In this document: positions 1-8,091 of the stretch, piece after piece
How the letters are laid out: every line of letters begins with the position of its first letter
Numbering within the stretch: the first letter of the stretch is position 1
DNA from: Paenibacillus sp. USDA918EY
GTDB lineage: Bacteria > Bacillota > Bacilli > Paenibacillales > Paenibacillaceae
Assembly (NCBI RefSeq): GCF_009870825.1
Contig: NZ_WTWY01000027.1
Location: 1 to 51,968 of the forward strand
DNA: 51,968 nt
Reading direction: 5' to 3'
Position numbers and translations under genes: made by a program
Notes under the pieces: generated by a model
The model's database searches: none
What the model was told of the DNA's origin: nothing
The model's input: only the letters and a program-made list of their open reading frames with translations

Positions 1-27
1 TCCTGGGAGAGTAGGACGTTGCCAAGC
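1..27 (+). rRNA. rrf: 5S ribosomal RNA, 3' end only
   Basis: The first 27 bases match the conserved 3' end of Firmicute 5S rRNA, ending in GTTGCCAAGC, and are followed at once by an intrinsic terminator. The rest of the gene and its rRNA operon lie to the left of the window. This places the segment directly downstream of an rRNA operon, as guaB lies behind rrnO in B. subtilis. Confidence 0.9.
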
Positions 28-33
28 GAAGGA

Positions 34-70
34 CCACTGTTGATGTATAATCGACAGTGGTTTTTGTTTT
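34..70 (+). terminator. Terminator of the left rRNA operon
   Basis: A 10-bp stem (34-43 with 51-60, one G-T pair) around a 7-base loop is followed by TTTTTGTTTT. It directly follows the 5S rRNA end and closes that operon. Confidence 0.92.
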
Positions 71-401
71 ATTCAGGTGTTGTAACCATGCTTCATGGAT
101 AACGAAGGAATGAATCGCGCCATAATAAGAATCCATGGATACTTGTCCGTTGGGTGCTTCTCATTTGAAGCCAATATTTATAATCCCGCTGGGCATGGGG
201 GGGCGCACAGGCATTGCTCGTAAGTGTGATGGAAGCCAGCAGCGGAATAGCTAAACAAAATAACATCTGAAGTAACGCTGACGAATTTTGGACATCCAGC
301 CAAGAGATGTCTTTTTATAAGCCGTTGTCTTTTACCAGTGGACATATATGTTCAGACATTAGACAAGTGCATTTTCTGTTTGTTTTACCATGTTCAATTC
401 C
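71..401. other. Noncoding stretch between rRNA operon and guaB promoter
   Basis: I see no convincing gene here. A short open frame of about 40 codons starting near 113 has no ribosome binding site and no recognisable sequence. A weak hairpin (GACATC 291-296 with GATGTC 306-311, then five T) could be a minor terminator, but the stem is only six pairs. Confidence 0.5.
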
Positions 402-431
402 TTGACAGCTTTGCGGCGCCTTTGCTAAGAT
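402..431 (+). promoter_or_regulatory. Sigma-A promoter of guaB
   Basis: TTGACA (402-407) and TAAGAT (426-431) are separated by 18 bases, and a TG one base upstream of the -10 gives an extended -10. Transcription would start near 438, leaving a leader of about 100 bases before guaB. No riboswitch consensus was recognised in that leader. Confidence 0.8.
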
Positions 432-535
432 GGCAATAATATATTTTCAGAAAACGATTTTCAAGCGATTTTAAAGCCTTGTAGTATAAGGGTTTTGACG
501 AAAACAATACATGACAATGAGGGGGAAGTTCCAAG

Positions 536-1993
536 GTGTGGGAAGACAAATTCAGTAAAGAAGGATTTACTTTTGACGATGTGTTGCTGGTGCCGCGTAA
601 GTCTGAGGTGCTGCCGAAGGAAGTGGACGTGTCCACGAGATTAAGCAAACATGTGAAGCTCAACATTCCGCTGATCAGCGCCGGCATGGATACCGTAACC
701 GAATCCGCAATGGCCATCGCGATCGCAAGAGAAGGCGGGATCGGGGTCATCCACAAAAACATGCCCGTTGAGCAGCAAGCTGAAGAAGTAGACCGCGTAA
801 AACGCTCCGAAAGCGGCGTCATTACAAATCCATTTTCCTTGACTCCCGACCACCTTGTTTCCGATGCCGAGCAAGTGATGGCCAAGTTCCGGATCTCCGG
901 CGTTCCGATTGTGGACGAGCAGCACAAGCTTGTGGGGATTTTGACAAACCGCGACCTGCGTTTTGTACACGACTATAGCATCCAAATCAAAGAAGTGATG
1001 ACGAGAGAAAACCTCGTAACGGCTCCGGTCGGCACGACGCTGCAAGAAGCCGAAATCATTTTGCAAAAGCATAAAATCGAAAAGCTTCCTTTGGTTGACG
1101 ATAACAACGTCCTGAAAGGGCTTATTACGATCAAGGACATCGAAAAAGCGATCCAGTTCCCGAATGCGGCGAAGGATGCGCAAGGACGCCTTTTGGTCGG
1201 CGCAGCGATCGGTATTTCCAAGGACGGCCTTGACCGCGCCGAAGCGCTGGTAAAAGCGGGCGTCGACATGATTGTGGTCGATTCCGCGCACGGACATCAT
1301 ATTAACATTCTTGATTTTGTCCGCAAGCTTCGCGGCTTGTATCCGGAACTTACCATCGTAGCCGGCAACGTTGCAACCGGTGAAGCAACACGCGACCTGA
1401 TTGAAGCCGGCGCTTCCGTCGTTAAAGTCGGCATCGGACCTGGTTCCATCTGTACGACGCGTGTCATTGCCGGTATCGGCGTACCGCAAATCACGGCGAT
1501 TTACGACTGCGCGCAGGTCGCCCGCGAATACGGCATTCCGTTGATCGCCGACGGCGGCATCAAATACTCCGGTGAAATTACGAAGGCATTGGCCGCAGGC
1601 GGACACGCGGTCATGCTCGGAAGCATGTTTGCCGGCACGGAAGAAAGCCCCGGCGAATCGGAAATTTACCAAGGACGCCGCTACAAGGTATACCGCGGCA
1701 TGGGCTCCATGGCTGCAATGAAACAGGGCAGCAAGGACCGTTACTTCCAGGACGACGACAAGAAGCTCGTACCGGAAGGCATCGAAGGACGAGTGGCCTA
1801 TAAAGGCCCGCTGAAGGACACGATCCATCAACTGATCGGCGGTCTGCGCTCCGGCATGGGATATTGCGGCACGAAAAACCTGGAGGAGCTCCGCGAGGAT
1901 ACCCAATTCGTCCGCATCACGGGCGCAGGCCTTCGCGAAAGCCATCCGCATGACGTACAAATCACGAAGGAAGCTCCAAACTACTCCGTATAA
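536..1993 (+). CDS. guaB: Inosine-5'-monophosphate dehydrogenase
   Basis: This enzyme oxidises IMP to XMP with NAD+, the committed step of GTP synthesis in the cytoplasm. The 485-residue protein has the usual family length: an (alpha/beta)8 barrel interrupted at about residues 95-210 by a pair of CBS domains. The catalytic-cysteine loop GIGPGSICTTR lies near residue 307, and the flap region carries YRGMGSMAAM and KGPLKDTIHQLIGGLRSGMGYCG. The start is GTG, chosen because GAGGGGGAA (519-527) sits eight bases upstream. It has its own extended -10 promoter and a strong terminator, so it is monocistronic. Position beside an rRNA operon is the same as in B. subtilis. Confidence 0.98.
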   Translation: MWEDKFSKEGFTFDDVLLVPRKSEVLPKEVDVSTRLSKHVKLNIPLISAGMDTVTESAMAIAIAREGGIGVIHKNMPVEQQAEEVDRVKRSESGVITNPFSLTPDHLVSDAEQVMAKFRISGVPIVDEQHKLVGILTNRDLRFVHDYSIQIKEVMTRENLVTAPVGTTLQEAEIILQKHKIEKLPLVDDNNVLKGLITIKDIEKAIQFPNAAKDAQGRLLVGAAIGISKDGLDRAEALVKAGVDMIVVDSAHGHHINILDFVRKLRGLYPELTIVAGNVATGEATRDLIEAGASVVKVGIGPGSICTTRVIAGIGVPQITAIYDCAQVAREYGIPLIADGGIKYSGEITKALAAGGHAVMLGSMFAGTEESPGESEIYQGRRYKVYRGMGSMAAMKQGSKDRYFQDDDKKLVPEGIEGRVAYKGPLKDTIHQLIGGLRSGMGYCGTKNLEELREDTQFVRITGAGLRESHPHDVQITKEAPNYSV

Positions 1994-2031
1994 ATTCGAA
2001 GATGGTTTGCACTTAACCAACATCTTCTTGT

Positions 2032-2068
2032 ACAGACAGGCCGAATTTAGGCCTGTCTGTCTTTTTTT
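2032..2068 (+). terminator. Terminator of guaB
   Basis: A perfect 11-bp inverted repeat (ACAGACAGGCC at 2032-2042 with 2050-2060) with a 7-base loop is followed by a run of seven T. Confidence 0.95.
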
Positions 2069-2081
2069 GCTTAATTCCCTG

Positions 2082-2090
2082 TGATAGAAT
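2082..2090 (+). promoter_or_regulatory. Extended -10 promoter of dacA
   Basis: TGATAGAAT is an extended -10 (TG-N-TAGAAT); no good -35 is present because the guaB terminator T-run occupies that place. A start near 2097 would leave almost no leader for an ATG at 2108, which favours the downstream TTG start of dacA. Confidence 0.45.
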
Positions 2091-2134
2091 AGAACAAGCG
2101 AGATTTTATGGGCAAGAGGGGAGTTAACAATTCA

Positions 2135-3535
2135 TTGAGTAAGAAATGGAAATTATCCGGCCGTCATGGCCACAAAAAGAACAAACGTCACTTCGTTAAA
2201 AAGAGCGTAGCTTCGGTTATGCTTTTGAATATGCTTTGCTTAACCGCTTTACCTGCCACGATGGTGTTTGCGGAAAAGGCGCAGACGACTACGAATGCGC
2301 AAGCGAACAGTTCGACTTCGGTGGCAGGCAGCATTCAGAAACCGGATTTGAACTTGAAGTCCGCAGTTTTGATTGAACCTACAACCGGTCAGGTGCTTTT
2401 GTCGATGAATGCCGATGAGCCGCTTCCGCCGGCCAGCATGACCAAAATGATGACCGAGTATATCGTCGCTGAGCAGGTCAAGCAGGGGAAACTGAAATGG
2501 ACGGATAAGGTCACGGTTGGGGAAAATGCGGCCAAAACGATCGGTTCGCGTATTTTTTTGGCCCAGGGAGACGTGCATACGGTTAAGGAGCTGTATATTG
2601 CCATGGCTGTAGGCTCGGCGAATGACGCAACGGTAGCCCTTGCCGAACGCGTAGCCGGCTCCGAACAGGAATTCGTGAAGCTGATGAACGAAACGGCCAA
2701 GCAAATGGGCATGAAGACCGCGTATTTCATTAATGCGACCGGCCTTGATAAAAAGGACATGCCTGCCAAATTCCAGCCGGACACCGACAAGGAAGACGTC
2801 ATGTCGGCAATGGACGCTGCCATTCTCGGCTTGCATATCGTGAAGGACCATCCGGACTACGCCCAATTCACGGCGATTCAATCGTACAAATTCCGGGAGC
2901 GCGATAAAGCACCCATCGTGAACTACAACTGGATGCTGGAAGCGAATAAGAACATCCCGAACTTCAAAGCTTATGCATATCCGGGTCTGGACGGCCTGAA
3001 AACCGGGCACACCCAAAATGCGGGCAACTGCTTTACGGGCACGGCCGTACGCAACGGCATGCGCTTGATCAGCGTCGTCATGGGGGCTGATTCCGAAGCT
3101 CACCGTTTTACGGAAACGAAAAAGGTTTTGGACTTCGGTTTCGACAATTTCGAAGTTAAACAGGTCGTACCCGGCAAGTCCAAAGTTCAAGGCTTGGACA
3201 GCGTGCCCGTGAAGAAAGGCGTAGAAACGAGCGTTGGCGTCGTAACCGACGGAGACGTCAGCTTCGTCGTGCCGAAGGGCAGCGACGTCAAAGGCGTTCA
3301 GTTCAAAACGCAACTCGAGCCGGCCGATAAGCTGGTAGCGCCGATCGAGAAGGGAACGAAGGTCGGGACTATAACCTATACGTACAAAGCTGCGGGAATG
3401 GACCAAGCCCAAACCAAGACGGTGAATCTGGTAACTTCCGAAGAAGTCGAAAAAGGCAGCTGGATTCGTTTATTCTTCCGGGCTATCGGAGAAATGTTTT
3501 CCGATTTGTTTGACGGAATAAAAAATCTTTTTTAA
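2135..3535 (+). CDS. dacA: D-alanyl-D-alanine carboxypeptidase (PBP5 type)
   Basis: This penicillin-binding protein removes the terminal D-alanine from peptidoglycan stem peptides at the outer face of the membrane. Peptidase S11 motifs are visible: SMTK (about residues 101-104), SAN (about 160) and KTG (about 289). They are followed by a beta-rich PBP5 C-terminal domain and an amphipathic C-terminal helix rich in W, F and R that would anchor it to the membrane. An N-terminal signal peptide follows a long Lys/His-rich n-region. I prefer the TTG start because AAGAGGGGAG (2114-2123) lies 11 bases before it; an in-frame ATG at 2108 has no ribosome binding site and would add nine residues. Order guaB-dacA-pdxS is as in B. 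subtilis. Confidence 0.95.
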   Translation: MSKKWKLSGRHGHKKNKRHFVKKSVASVMLLNMLCLTALPATMVFAEKAQTTTNAQANSSTSVAGSIQKPDLNLKSAVLIEPTTGQVLLSMNADEPLPPASMTKMMTEYIVAEQVKQGKLKWTDKVTVGENAAKTIGSRIFLAQGDVHTVKELYIAMAVGSANDATVALAERVAGSEQEFVKLMNETAKQMGMKTAYFINATGLDKKDMPAKFQPDTDKEDVMSAMDAAILGLHIVKDHPDYAQFTAIQSYKFRERDKAPIVNYNWMLEANKNIPNFKAYAYPGLDGLKTGHTQNAGNCFTGTAVRNGMRLISVVMGADSEAHRFTETKKVLDFGFDNFEVKQVVPGKSKVQGLDSVPVKKGVETSVGVVTDGDVSFVVPKGSDVKGVQFKTQLEPADKLVAPIEKGTKVGTITYTYKAAGMDQAQTKTVNLVTSEEVEKGSWIRLFFRAIGEMFSDLFDGIKNLF

Positions 3536-3595
3536 GATATTCAAAAAGCATTCGCTTATAGAATAAGAAGACACACATTTTCGGGAGGCGTGGAC

Positions 3596-4477
3596 ATGGA
3601 AACAGGGACTTCGAGAGTAAAAAGAGGCATGGCGGAAATGCAAAAAGGCGGCGTCATCATGGACGTCATGAATGCTGAGCAGGCAAAAATCGCCGAGGCG
3701 GCAGGCGCAACGGCCGTCATGGCATTGGAGCGTGTGCCATCCGATATTCGCGCAGCCGGAGGGGTAGCCCGTATGGCGGACCCGACGATTGTCGAGGAAG
3801 TAATGAAAGTGGTATCCATTCCGGTTATGGCGAAAGCCCGTATCGGCCATTACGTGGAAGCTAAAGTGCTGGAATCCCTGGGCGTCGATTATCTCGACGA
3901 GAGTGAAGTGTTGACTCCTGCCGATGAAGTGTTCCATATCGATAAATGGGACTTTACCGTTCCTTTCGTATGCGGCGCAAAGGATCTTGGTGAGGCGCTC
4001 CGCCGGATCGGCGAAGGCGCGTCGATGATCCGTACGAAAGGCGAGCCGGGAACAGGCAATATCGTGGAAGCCGTCCGTCATATGCGCCTCATTAACAGCC
4101 AAATTCGCAAGGTGCAAAGCATGTCGAAGGACGAGCTGTATGCGGAAGCGAAAAACCTGGGCGTGCCTTACGACCTTCTTCTTGGCGTACATGAGAACGG
4201 CAAACTTCCGGTCGTCAACTTTGCTGCAGGCGGTGTGGCAACACCGGCCGACGCCGCGCTGATGATGCATTTGGGCGCCGATGGGGTGTTCGTTGGTTCC
4301 GGCATTTTCAAATCGGACAACCCCGAGAAATTCGCGCGCGCGATCGTGGAAGCAACCACCCATTACAAAGATTACAAGCTGATCGCCGAAGTTTCGAAGA
4401 ACCTCGGGGCTCCTATGAAAGGCATCGAGATTTCGAAGCTTAGTCCGGCTGAACGGATGTCGGATCGAGGCTGGTAA
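3596..4477 (+). CDS. pdxS: Pyridoxal 5'-phosphate synthase, PdxS subunit
   Basis: PdxS condenses ribose 5-phosphate, glyceraldehyde 3-phosphate and ammonia into pyridoxal phosphate; the ammonia comes from PdxT. The 293-residue (beta/alpha)8 protein is almost identical in length to B. subtilis PdxS. The lysine in PVMAKARIGHYVEA corresponds to the family's catalytic lysine, and the phosphate-binding loops GEPGTGN and FVGSGIFKS are present. ATG at 3596 was chosen over GTG at 3590 because GGGAGG (3583-3588) is seven bases from the ATG but only one base from the GTG. pdxT follows 19 bases downstream, so the two form an operon. No clear terminator separates it from dacA. Confidence 0.98.
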   Translation: METGTSRVKRGMAEMQKGGVIMDVMNAEQAKIAEAAGATAVMALERVPSDIRAAGGVARMADPTIVEEVMKVVSIPVMAKARIGHYVEAKVLESLGVDYLDESEVLTPADEVFHIDKWDFTVPFVCGAKDLGEALRRIGEGASMIRTKGEPGTGNIVEAVRHMRLINSQIRKVQSMSKDELYAEAKNLGVPYDLLLGVHENGKLPVVNFAAGGVATPADAALMMHLGADGVFVGSGIFKSDNPEKFARAIVEATTHYKDYKLIAEVSKNLGAPMKGIEISKLSPAERMSDRGW

Positions 4478-4496
4478 GAGAGAAGGCTGGACATAG

Positions 4497-5075
4497 ATGA
4501 AAATCGGGGTGTTGGCACTTCAAGGTGCCGTAGCAGAACATATTCGCAGCATTGAGCTTGCAGGGGCGGAGGGCGTCGCCATCAAGAAAACGGAAGAGCT
4601 TCAGGATATACAAGGCCTGATCATTCCCGGCGGCGAAAGCACGACGATCGGTAAATTGATGCGAAAATACGATTTTATCGATGCGATACGCGAATTTTCC
4701 GCGGCAGGCAAGCCGATTTTTGGCACCTGCGCAGGCCTTATTGTGCTTGCCAAAACGATTGAGGGTCAGGAAGAAGCCCATCTGGGGCTGATGGACATAA
4801 CCGTGGCCCGCAATGCGTTCGGACGCCAAAGGGAAAGCTTTGAGACCGATCTGGACGTCAAAGGCATTGACGAGCCGATTCGGGCCGTGTTTATTCGCGC
4901 GCCGCTCATCCGCAGCGTAGGGGACCAGGTGGACGTATTATCCTCTTACAACGAAGAAATCGTAGCGGCGAGACAAGGGCATTTGCTGGCCTCTTCGTTC
5001 CATCCGGAGCTGACGGACGACTACCGGCTCCATCAATATTTCGTGGATATGGTCAAAGCCGTACAAGCGTCATAA
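4497..5075 (+). CDS. pdxT: Pyridoxal 5'-phosphate synthase, glutaminase subunit PdxT
   Basis: PdxT hydrolyses glutamine and channels ammonia to the PdxS dodecamer. It is a class I glutamine amidotransferase of 192 residues with the substrate loop PGGESTTIGKL, the nucleophile cysteine in FGTCAGLIVLA (about residue 79) and the His-Glu pair in FHPEL near the C-terminus. A Shine-Dalgarno-like GAGAGAAGG lies about ten bases before the ATG. Short spacing to pdxS indicates co-transcription and fixed subunit ratio. Confidence 0.97.
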   Translation: MKIGVLALQGAVAEHIRSIELAGAEGVAIKKTEELQDIQGLIIPGGESTTIGKLMRKYDFIDAIREFSAAGKPIFGTCAGLIVLAKTIEGQEEAHLGLMDITVARNAFGRQRESFETDLDVKGIDEPIRAVFIRAPLIRSVGDQVDVLSSYNEEIVAARQGHLLASSFHPELTDDYRLHQYFVDMVKAVQAS

Positions 5076-5102
5076 AACCCTGCGTTTGTGCCGATATATA
5101 AC

Positions 5103-5131
5103 ATGACAGACACCTTGACTCTTTTTATGAT
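5103..5131 (+). promoter_or_regulatory. Sigma-A promoter upstream of serS
   Basis: ATGACA (5103-5108) and TATGAT (5126-5131) with a 17-base spacer each differ by one base from consensus. The predicted start near 5138 gives a long leader of about 320 bases before serS. Confidence 0.65.
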
Positions 5132-5137
5132 ATCTAA

Positions 5138-5456
5138 AGCCCCCAAATAGGGTAAGCTTTGGATAAGCGGATTGTCAGCTTGCCGTTTGTTCCGGTATTC
5201 CCGGGGCCGGCCGGCTGGCCCATCTGCTACAAGGGTCGGGGTTCTTTTTTTGAAGATGCAAGAAGGATAAGAAGGATTCGTTGTTCAAAAATGAGCATCC
5301 TTATATCTCAAGAAAAACTTCGGTTGGACGTGGTCTGCTTCCTTTAAAAAGTATGTTGGTGGAAGTTTTTCTTCAGATGTACGAATGAAGGATTTAAATG
5401 AAAAAGATTAAGGAATTCGGCCGGATCTATGTAACCATTTTGGGAGGAATTTTGGA
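5138..5456 (+). promoter_or_regulatory. Long serS leader, regulatory type unknown
   Basis: The leader holds GC-rich inverted repeats around 5198-5222 (such as GGGCC with GGCCC). Further downstream GGGTCGGGGTTC is followed by seven T (ending near 5251), so a terminator-like structure is possible. The conserved T-box sequence (AGGGTGGNACCGCG), which controls serS in B. subtilis, is not present. A 23-codon open frame (5398-5469) overlaps the serS start and contains its ribosome binding site. Fold prediction and relatives are needed to decide whether this is an attenuator. Confidence 0.4.
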
Positions 5457-6743
5457 ATGCTGGATGTAAAAATATTGCGGACCGATTTTGGGAAAGTCGA
5501 ACAGGCGCTGAAAAACCGCAACAAATCGCTGGATTTGATCGCAGGTTTTCCGGAGCTTGACACACGCCGCAGAGAACTGCTGCAGGAAAGCGAAGCGTTG
5601 AAAAACCGCCGCAACGTCGTGTCGGGCGAAGTGGCAAAACGCAAGAAGAACAAAGAGGACGCGGAAGAGCTGATCCTGGAGATGCGCGAAGTATCGGACC
5701 GGATCAAAGCTTTGGACGAGGAAGTGCGCGAGCTTGAGGCTTCCATTTCCGAGCTGATGATGGCGATTCCGAATATTCCGCACGAGTCCGTTCCTGTAGG
5801 CGCTTCCGAAGAGGACAACATCGAAATCCGCCGCTGGTCCGAGCCAAGAAAGTTCGATTTCGAACCGAAGGCTCACTGGGACATCGCGCAGGGGCTTGAT
5901 ATTCTGGATTTTGAGGCGGCGGCTAAAGTAACGGGCTCGCGCTTTACTTTCTACAAAGGGCTTGGGGCCCGATTGGAGCGCGCTTTGATCAACTTCATGA
6001 TGGACCTTCACAGCGGAGAGCATGGTTATGAGGAAATGCTGCCGCCGTACATCGTGAACGGGGACAGTTTGCGCGGAACGGGACAGCTGCCGAAGTTCGA
6101 GGAAGATTTGTTTAAAATACGCGATACCGACTATTATTTGATTCCTACGGCCGAGGTGCCTGTCACGAACTATTACCGCGACGAAATTTTGACGTCCGAG
6201 GACCTGCCGAAACATTTCGTGGCTTATAGCTCCTGCTTCCGTTCAGAAGCCGGTTCCGCGGGACGGGATACGCGCGGTCTTATTCGCCAGCACCAATTTA
6301 ACAAAGTCGAGCTGGTGAAAATCGTGGATCCGGAAAAGTCGTACGAAGAGCTGGAAAAAATGACGGCCGACGCCGAGCATGTGCTGCAGCTGCTGAAGCT
6401 GCCATACCGCGTCATGACGCTGAGTACGGGCGATATGGGCTTTTCCGCGGCCAAAACGTATGACCTTGAAGTATGGCTGCCTGAAAGCGGTATGTACCGC
6501 GAAATTTCGTCGTGCTCGAATACGGAGGATTTTCAGGCTCGCCGTGCCAATATCCGGTATCGTCCGGAGCCGAAGGCGAAACCCGAGTTCGTGCATACGC
6601 TTAATGGTTCCGCGCTCGCCGTGGGACGTACGGTTGCGGCCATCTTGGAAAATTACCAGCAGGAAGACGGCAGCGTGATCGTGCCTGACGTTCTGCAGCC
6701 TTATATGGGGAACGTAAAGGTCATTGCTCCAAAACAGAAATAA
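5457..6743 (+). CDS. serS: Seryl-tRNA synthetase
   Basis: SerS charges tRNA-Ser with serine and also supplies Ser-tRNA for selenocysteine in organisms that use it. The 428-residue protein has the N-terminal antiparallel coiled-coil arm (about 1-105) that grips the long variable arm of tRNA-Ser. The class II catalytic core has motif 2 (FRSEAGSAGRDTRGLIR) and motif 3 (NGSALAVGRTVAAILE). The ATG follows GGGAGG (5442-5447) by nine bases. Its own substrate, a tRNA-Ser gene, lies immediately downstream under a separate promoter, as in B. subtilis. Confidence 0.98.
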   Translation: MLDVKILRTDFGKVEQALKNRNKSLDLIAGFPELDTRRRELLQESEALKNRRNVVSGEVAKRKKNKEDAEELILEMREVSDRIKALDEEVRELEASISELMMAIPNIPHESVPVGASEEDNIEIRRWSEPRKFDFEPKAHWDIAQGLDILDFEAAAKVTGSRFTFYKGLGARLERALINFMMDLHSGEHGYEEMLPPYIVNGDSLRGTGQLPKFEEDLFKIRDTDYYLIPTAEVPVTNYYRDEILTSEDLPKHFVAYSSCFRSEAGSAGRDTRGLIRQHQFNKVELVKIVDPEKSYEELEKMTADAEHVLQLLKLPYRVMTLSTGDMGFSAAKTYDLEVWLPESGMYREISSCSNTEDFQARRANIRYRPEPKAKPEFVHTLNGSALAVGRTVAAILENYQQEDGSVIVPDVLQPYMGNVKVIAPKQK

Positions 6744-6745
6744 GC

Positions 6746-6774
6746 TTGATCAATAAAATAAATTATGGTATAAT
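6746..6774 (+). promoter_or_regulatory. Strong promoter of the tRNA-Ser gene
   Basis: TTGATC (6746-6751), a 17-base spacer and a perfect TATAAT (6769-6774) with a TG one base upstream form a strong promoter just after serS. The start would be near 6781, about 37 bases before the tRNA. Confidence 0.85.
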
Positions 6775-6817
6775 ATTTTTGTTACGCCTAACGTGACATT
6801 TGATATTTATACCATAC

Positions 6818-6906
6818 GGAGAGGTACCGAAGCGGTCATAACGGGGCGGTCTTGAAAACCGTTAGGGTGCAAGCCCACATGGGTTCGAATCCCATCCTCT
6901 CCGCCA
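6818..6906 (+). tRNA. tRNA-Ser (anticodon UGA)
   Basis: An 89-base tRNA with the acceptor stem GGAGAGG (6818-6824) pairing to CCTCTCC (6896-6902), discriminator G and an encoded CCA. The anticodon loop CTTGAAA (6851-6857) gives anticodon TGA, reading UCN serine codons. The long variable arm (about 6863-6881) and GGTTCGAATCC T-loop are typical of class II tRNA-Ser. Confidence 0.97.
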
Positions 6907-6921
6907 GAATAGCAAACGACA

Positions 6922-6958
6922 GAAGTCATCCGAACGCGGATTGGCTTCTTTTTTGTTT
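6922..6958 (+). terminator. Terminator after tRNA-Ser
   Basis: GAAGTCATCCG (6922-6932) pairs with CGGATTGGCTTC (6937-6948) with one bulge around an AACG loop, followed by TTTTTTGTTTT. Confidence 0.88.
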
Positions 6959-7086
6959 TATAGGATTTCTTCTCCATTAACTCTACAGAAAACCCGCAAT
7001 CATAAGGAATGGTGAATACGCCGAGCCAAGAGCGAATAAATCCACCGTCTTCTCCACACATTAAAGTGCAGGGGAGGTGTGATGAA

Positions 7087-7431
7087 ATGAACCGAGAATT
7101 TCAACTCGATCAGGATCAGCTTGTTCAAGCTTGGCAGTCGCAGTTGCCGCAAAACCTTGAGCCCTCGGATACCGCTCAAGTGTTCGCGGACGAGGCCAAT
7201 CCGAATGCGCTCCGAATTCACATCGATTCCGCCGGACGCACGATGTACTCTTTTGATTTTCAGTGCTCCTACCTGGATACTCGGGAGGTCAAGGTGGATC
7301 TGGTCGACGTGGAACGCGACGGGCAAACGGTGGATGAGCGCACCGAGGTCATCCAGGATATGACCCAAGGATACACCCGCCAGATTCATGAATGCGCCCA
7401 GGCGCTTCACGATGTGACTCATCACGTTTAA
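7087..7431 (+). CDS. Conserved hypothetical protein, 114 residues
   Basis: I do not recognise this protein. It is soluble and acidic, with no signal peptide or membrane segment, and has a regular alternation suggesting a small beta-rich fold in the middle (LRIHIDSAGRTMYSFDFQ) and a helical C-terminus (TRQIHECAQALHDVTHHV). The ATG at 7087 follows GGGGAGG (7071-7077) by nine bases; a GTG at 7009 in the same frame has no binding site. It is followed closely by two other small genes, the second of which is a spore protein, so a role in late sporulation or the spore is possible but only by association. Confidence 0.75.
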   Translation: MNREFQLDQDQLVQAWQSQLPQNLEPSDTAQVFADEANPNALRIHIDSAGRTMYSFDFQCSYLDTREVKVDLVDVERDGQTVDERTEVIQDMTQGYTRQIHECAQALHDVTHHV

Positions 7432-7451
7432 CAGGGAAAAGAGGGAAAGAG

Positions 7452-7628
7452 ATGACGAAAGCGAAAAACGGTCTGGACAAGAACTTAAGCAACGTTGTGG
7501 ATGATTTGAACCAAATGGCGGTCAACAGCCATCATGCCCAGCAAATCCAGCAGGATACGAACGACCGCAGGCATCAGGATGCGCTGAACCATGACAAGAC
7601 GACCGACATGACCCATCAGCACTCTTAA
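7452..7628 (+). CDS. Small hydrophilic hypothetical protein, 58 residues
   Basis: A 58-residue protein rich in Asn, Gln, His and Asp, without cysteine or aromatic residues and ending in HQHS. Its composition resembles minor spore proteins, but I cannot name the family. The start ATG follows a purine-rich AGAGGGAAAGAG site. It sits 20 bases after the 114-residue gene and 22 bases before sspP, so the three probably form one transcript. Confidence 0.65.
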   Translation: MTKAKNGLDKNLSNVVDDLNQMAVNSHHAQQIQQDTNDRRHQDALNHDKTTDMTHQHS

Positions 7629-7650
7629 TCCGACATTGGGGTGAATTCAG

Positions 7651-7806
7651 ATGAGCAAACCGAAAGCCATTCCCGTACCCGAAGCCCAGCGTCGGGAGCA
7701 GCGGCAGCATCGCCGGGAGGACGAAAATACGATGCAGGAACCTCTTTCCGGGTCGAAAAAGGTAAAAAACCGTAATCATGTGGATCATTTGAATAAAGAA
7801 GGATAA
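7651..7806 (+). CDS. sspP: Small acid-soluble spore protein P
   Basis: This 51-residue protein contains the block EPLSGSKKVKNRNH, which closely matches the signature of the SspP family of minor small acid-soluble spore proteins in B. subtilis. These proteins are made in the forespore and stored in the spore core. The N-terminal half is charged and rich in Arg and Gln. The start ATG follows GGGGTGA (7639-7645) at a good distance. It ends just before an intrinsic terminator, so it is the last gene of the small cluster from 7087. No sigma-G promoter could be assigned with confidence. Confidence 0.9.
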   Translation: MSKPKAIPVPEAQRREQRQHRREDENTMQEPLSGSKKVKNRNHVDHLNKEG

Positions 7807-7834
7807 CCTCAAACAACATAACTGGAAAAGGAAA

Positions 7835-7866
7835 AAGCATTTTGGCGGAGCCGAAGTGCTTTTTTG
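7835..7866 (+). terminator. Terminator of the spore-protein cluster
   Basis: AAGCATTTTGG (7835-7845) pairs with CCGAAGTGCTT (7851-7861) using G-T pairs, followed by TTTTT. Confidence 0.8.
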
Positions 7867-8091
7867 CCGTTTTCTATAGGTATAACAATACTCCAAATCA
7901 GCTGCCCGCCATTTTTGAAACCAAGGAATATATTTTCCGTATTATGCAATGTGAGCTCACAATGCAGGTAAAAAAGGAAATTTATTATTTTCCAATCATA
8001 AAATTTCCAAAAATCTGTTCCAGTTATCCTAAAAATGGTTTATGATGAAAAGGTGTGTTATTTGCCCTAGAGAAAGAGAGGAGAGAAGGTA

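Noticed and set aside
113..240. Forward short frame of about 40 codons before guaB
   Set aside because: No ribosome binding site and no resemblance to a known small protein.
394..927. Reverse-strand open frame of 177 codons over the guaB start and promoter
   Set aside because: It lies opposite guaB and its promoter, has no ribosome binding site, and its sequence is Ser/Leu-rich without family features.
641..2023. Reverse-strand open frame of 460 codons opposite guaB
   Set aside because: It mirrors guaB with a Arg/Ala/Asp-rich product and no recognisable domain; long antisense frames are common in GC-moderate coding regions.
5159..5347. 62-codon forward frame in the serS leader
   Set aside because: TTG start without binding site; composition unlike neighbours; more likely part of a structured leader.
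5138..5456. T-box riboswitch before serS
   Set aside because: The conserved T-box sequence AGGGTGGNACCGCG is absent; GGGTCGGGGTTC near 5234 is not a match.
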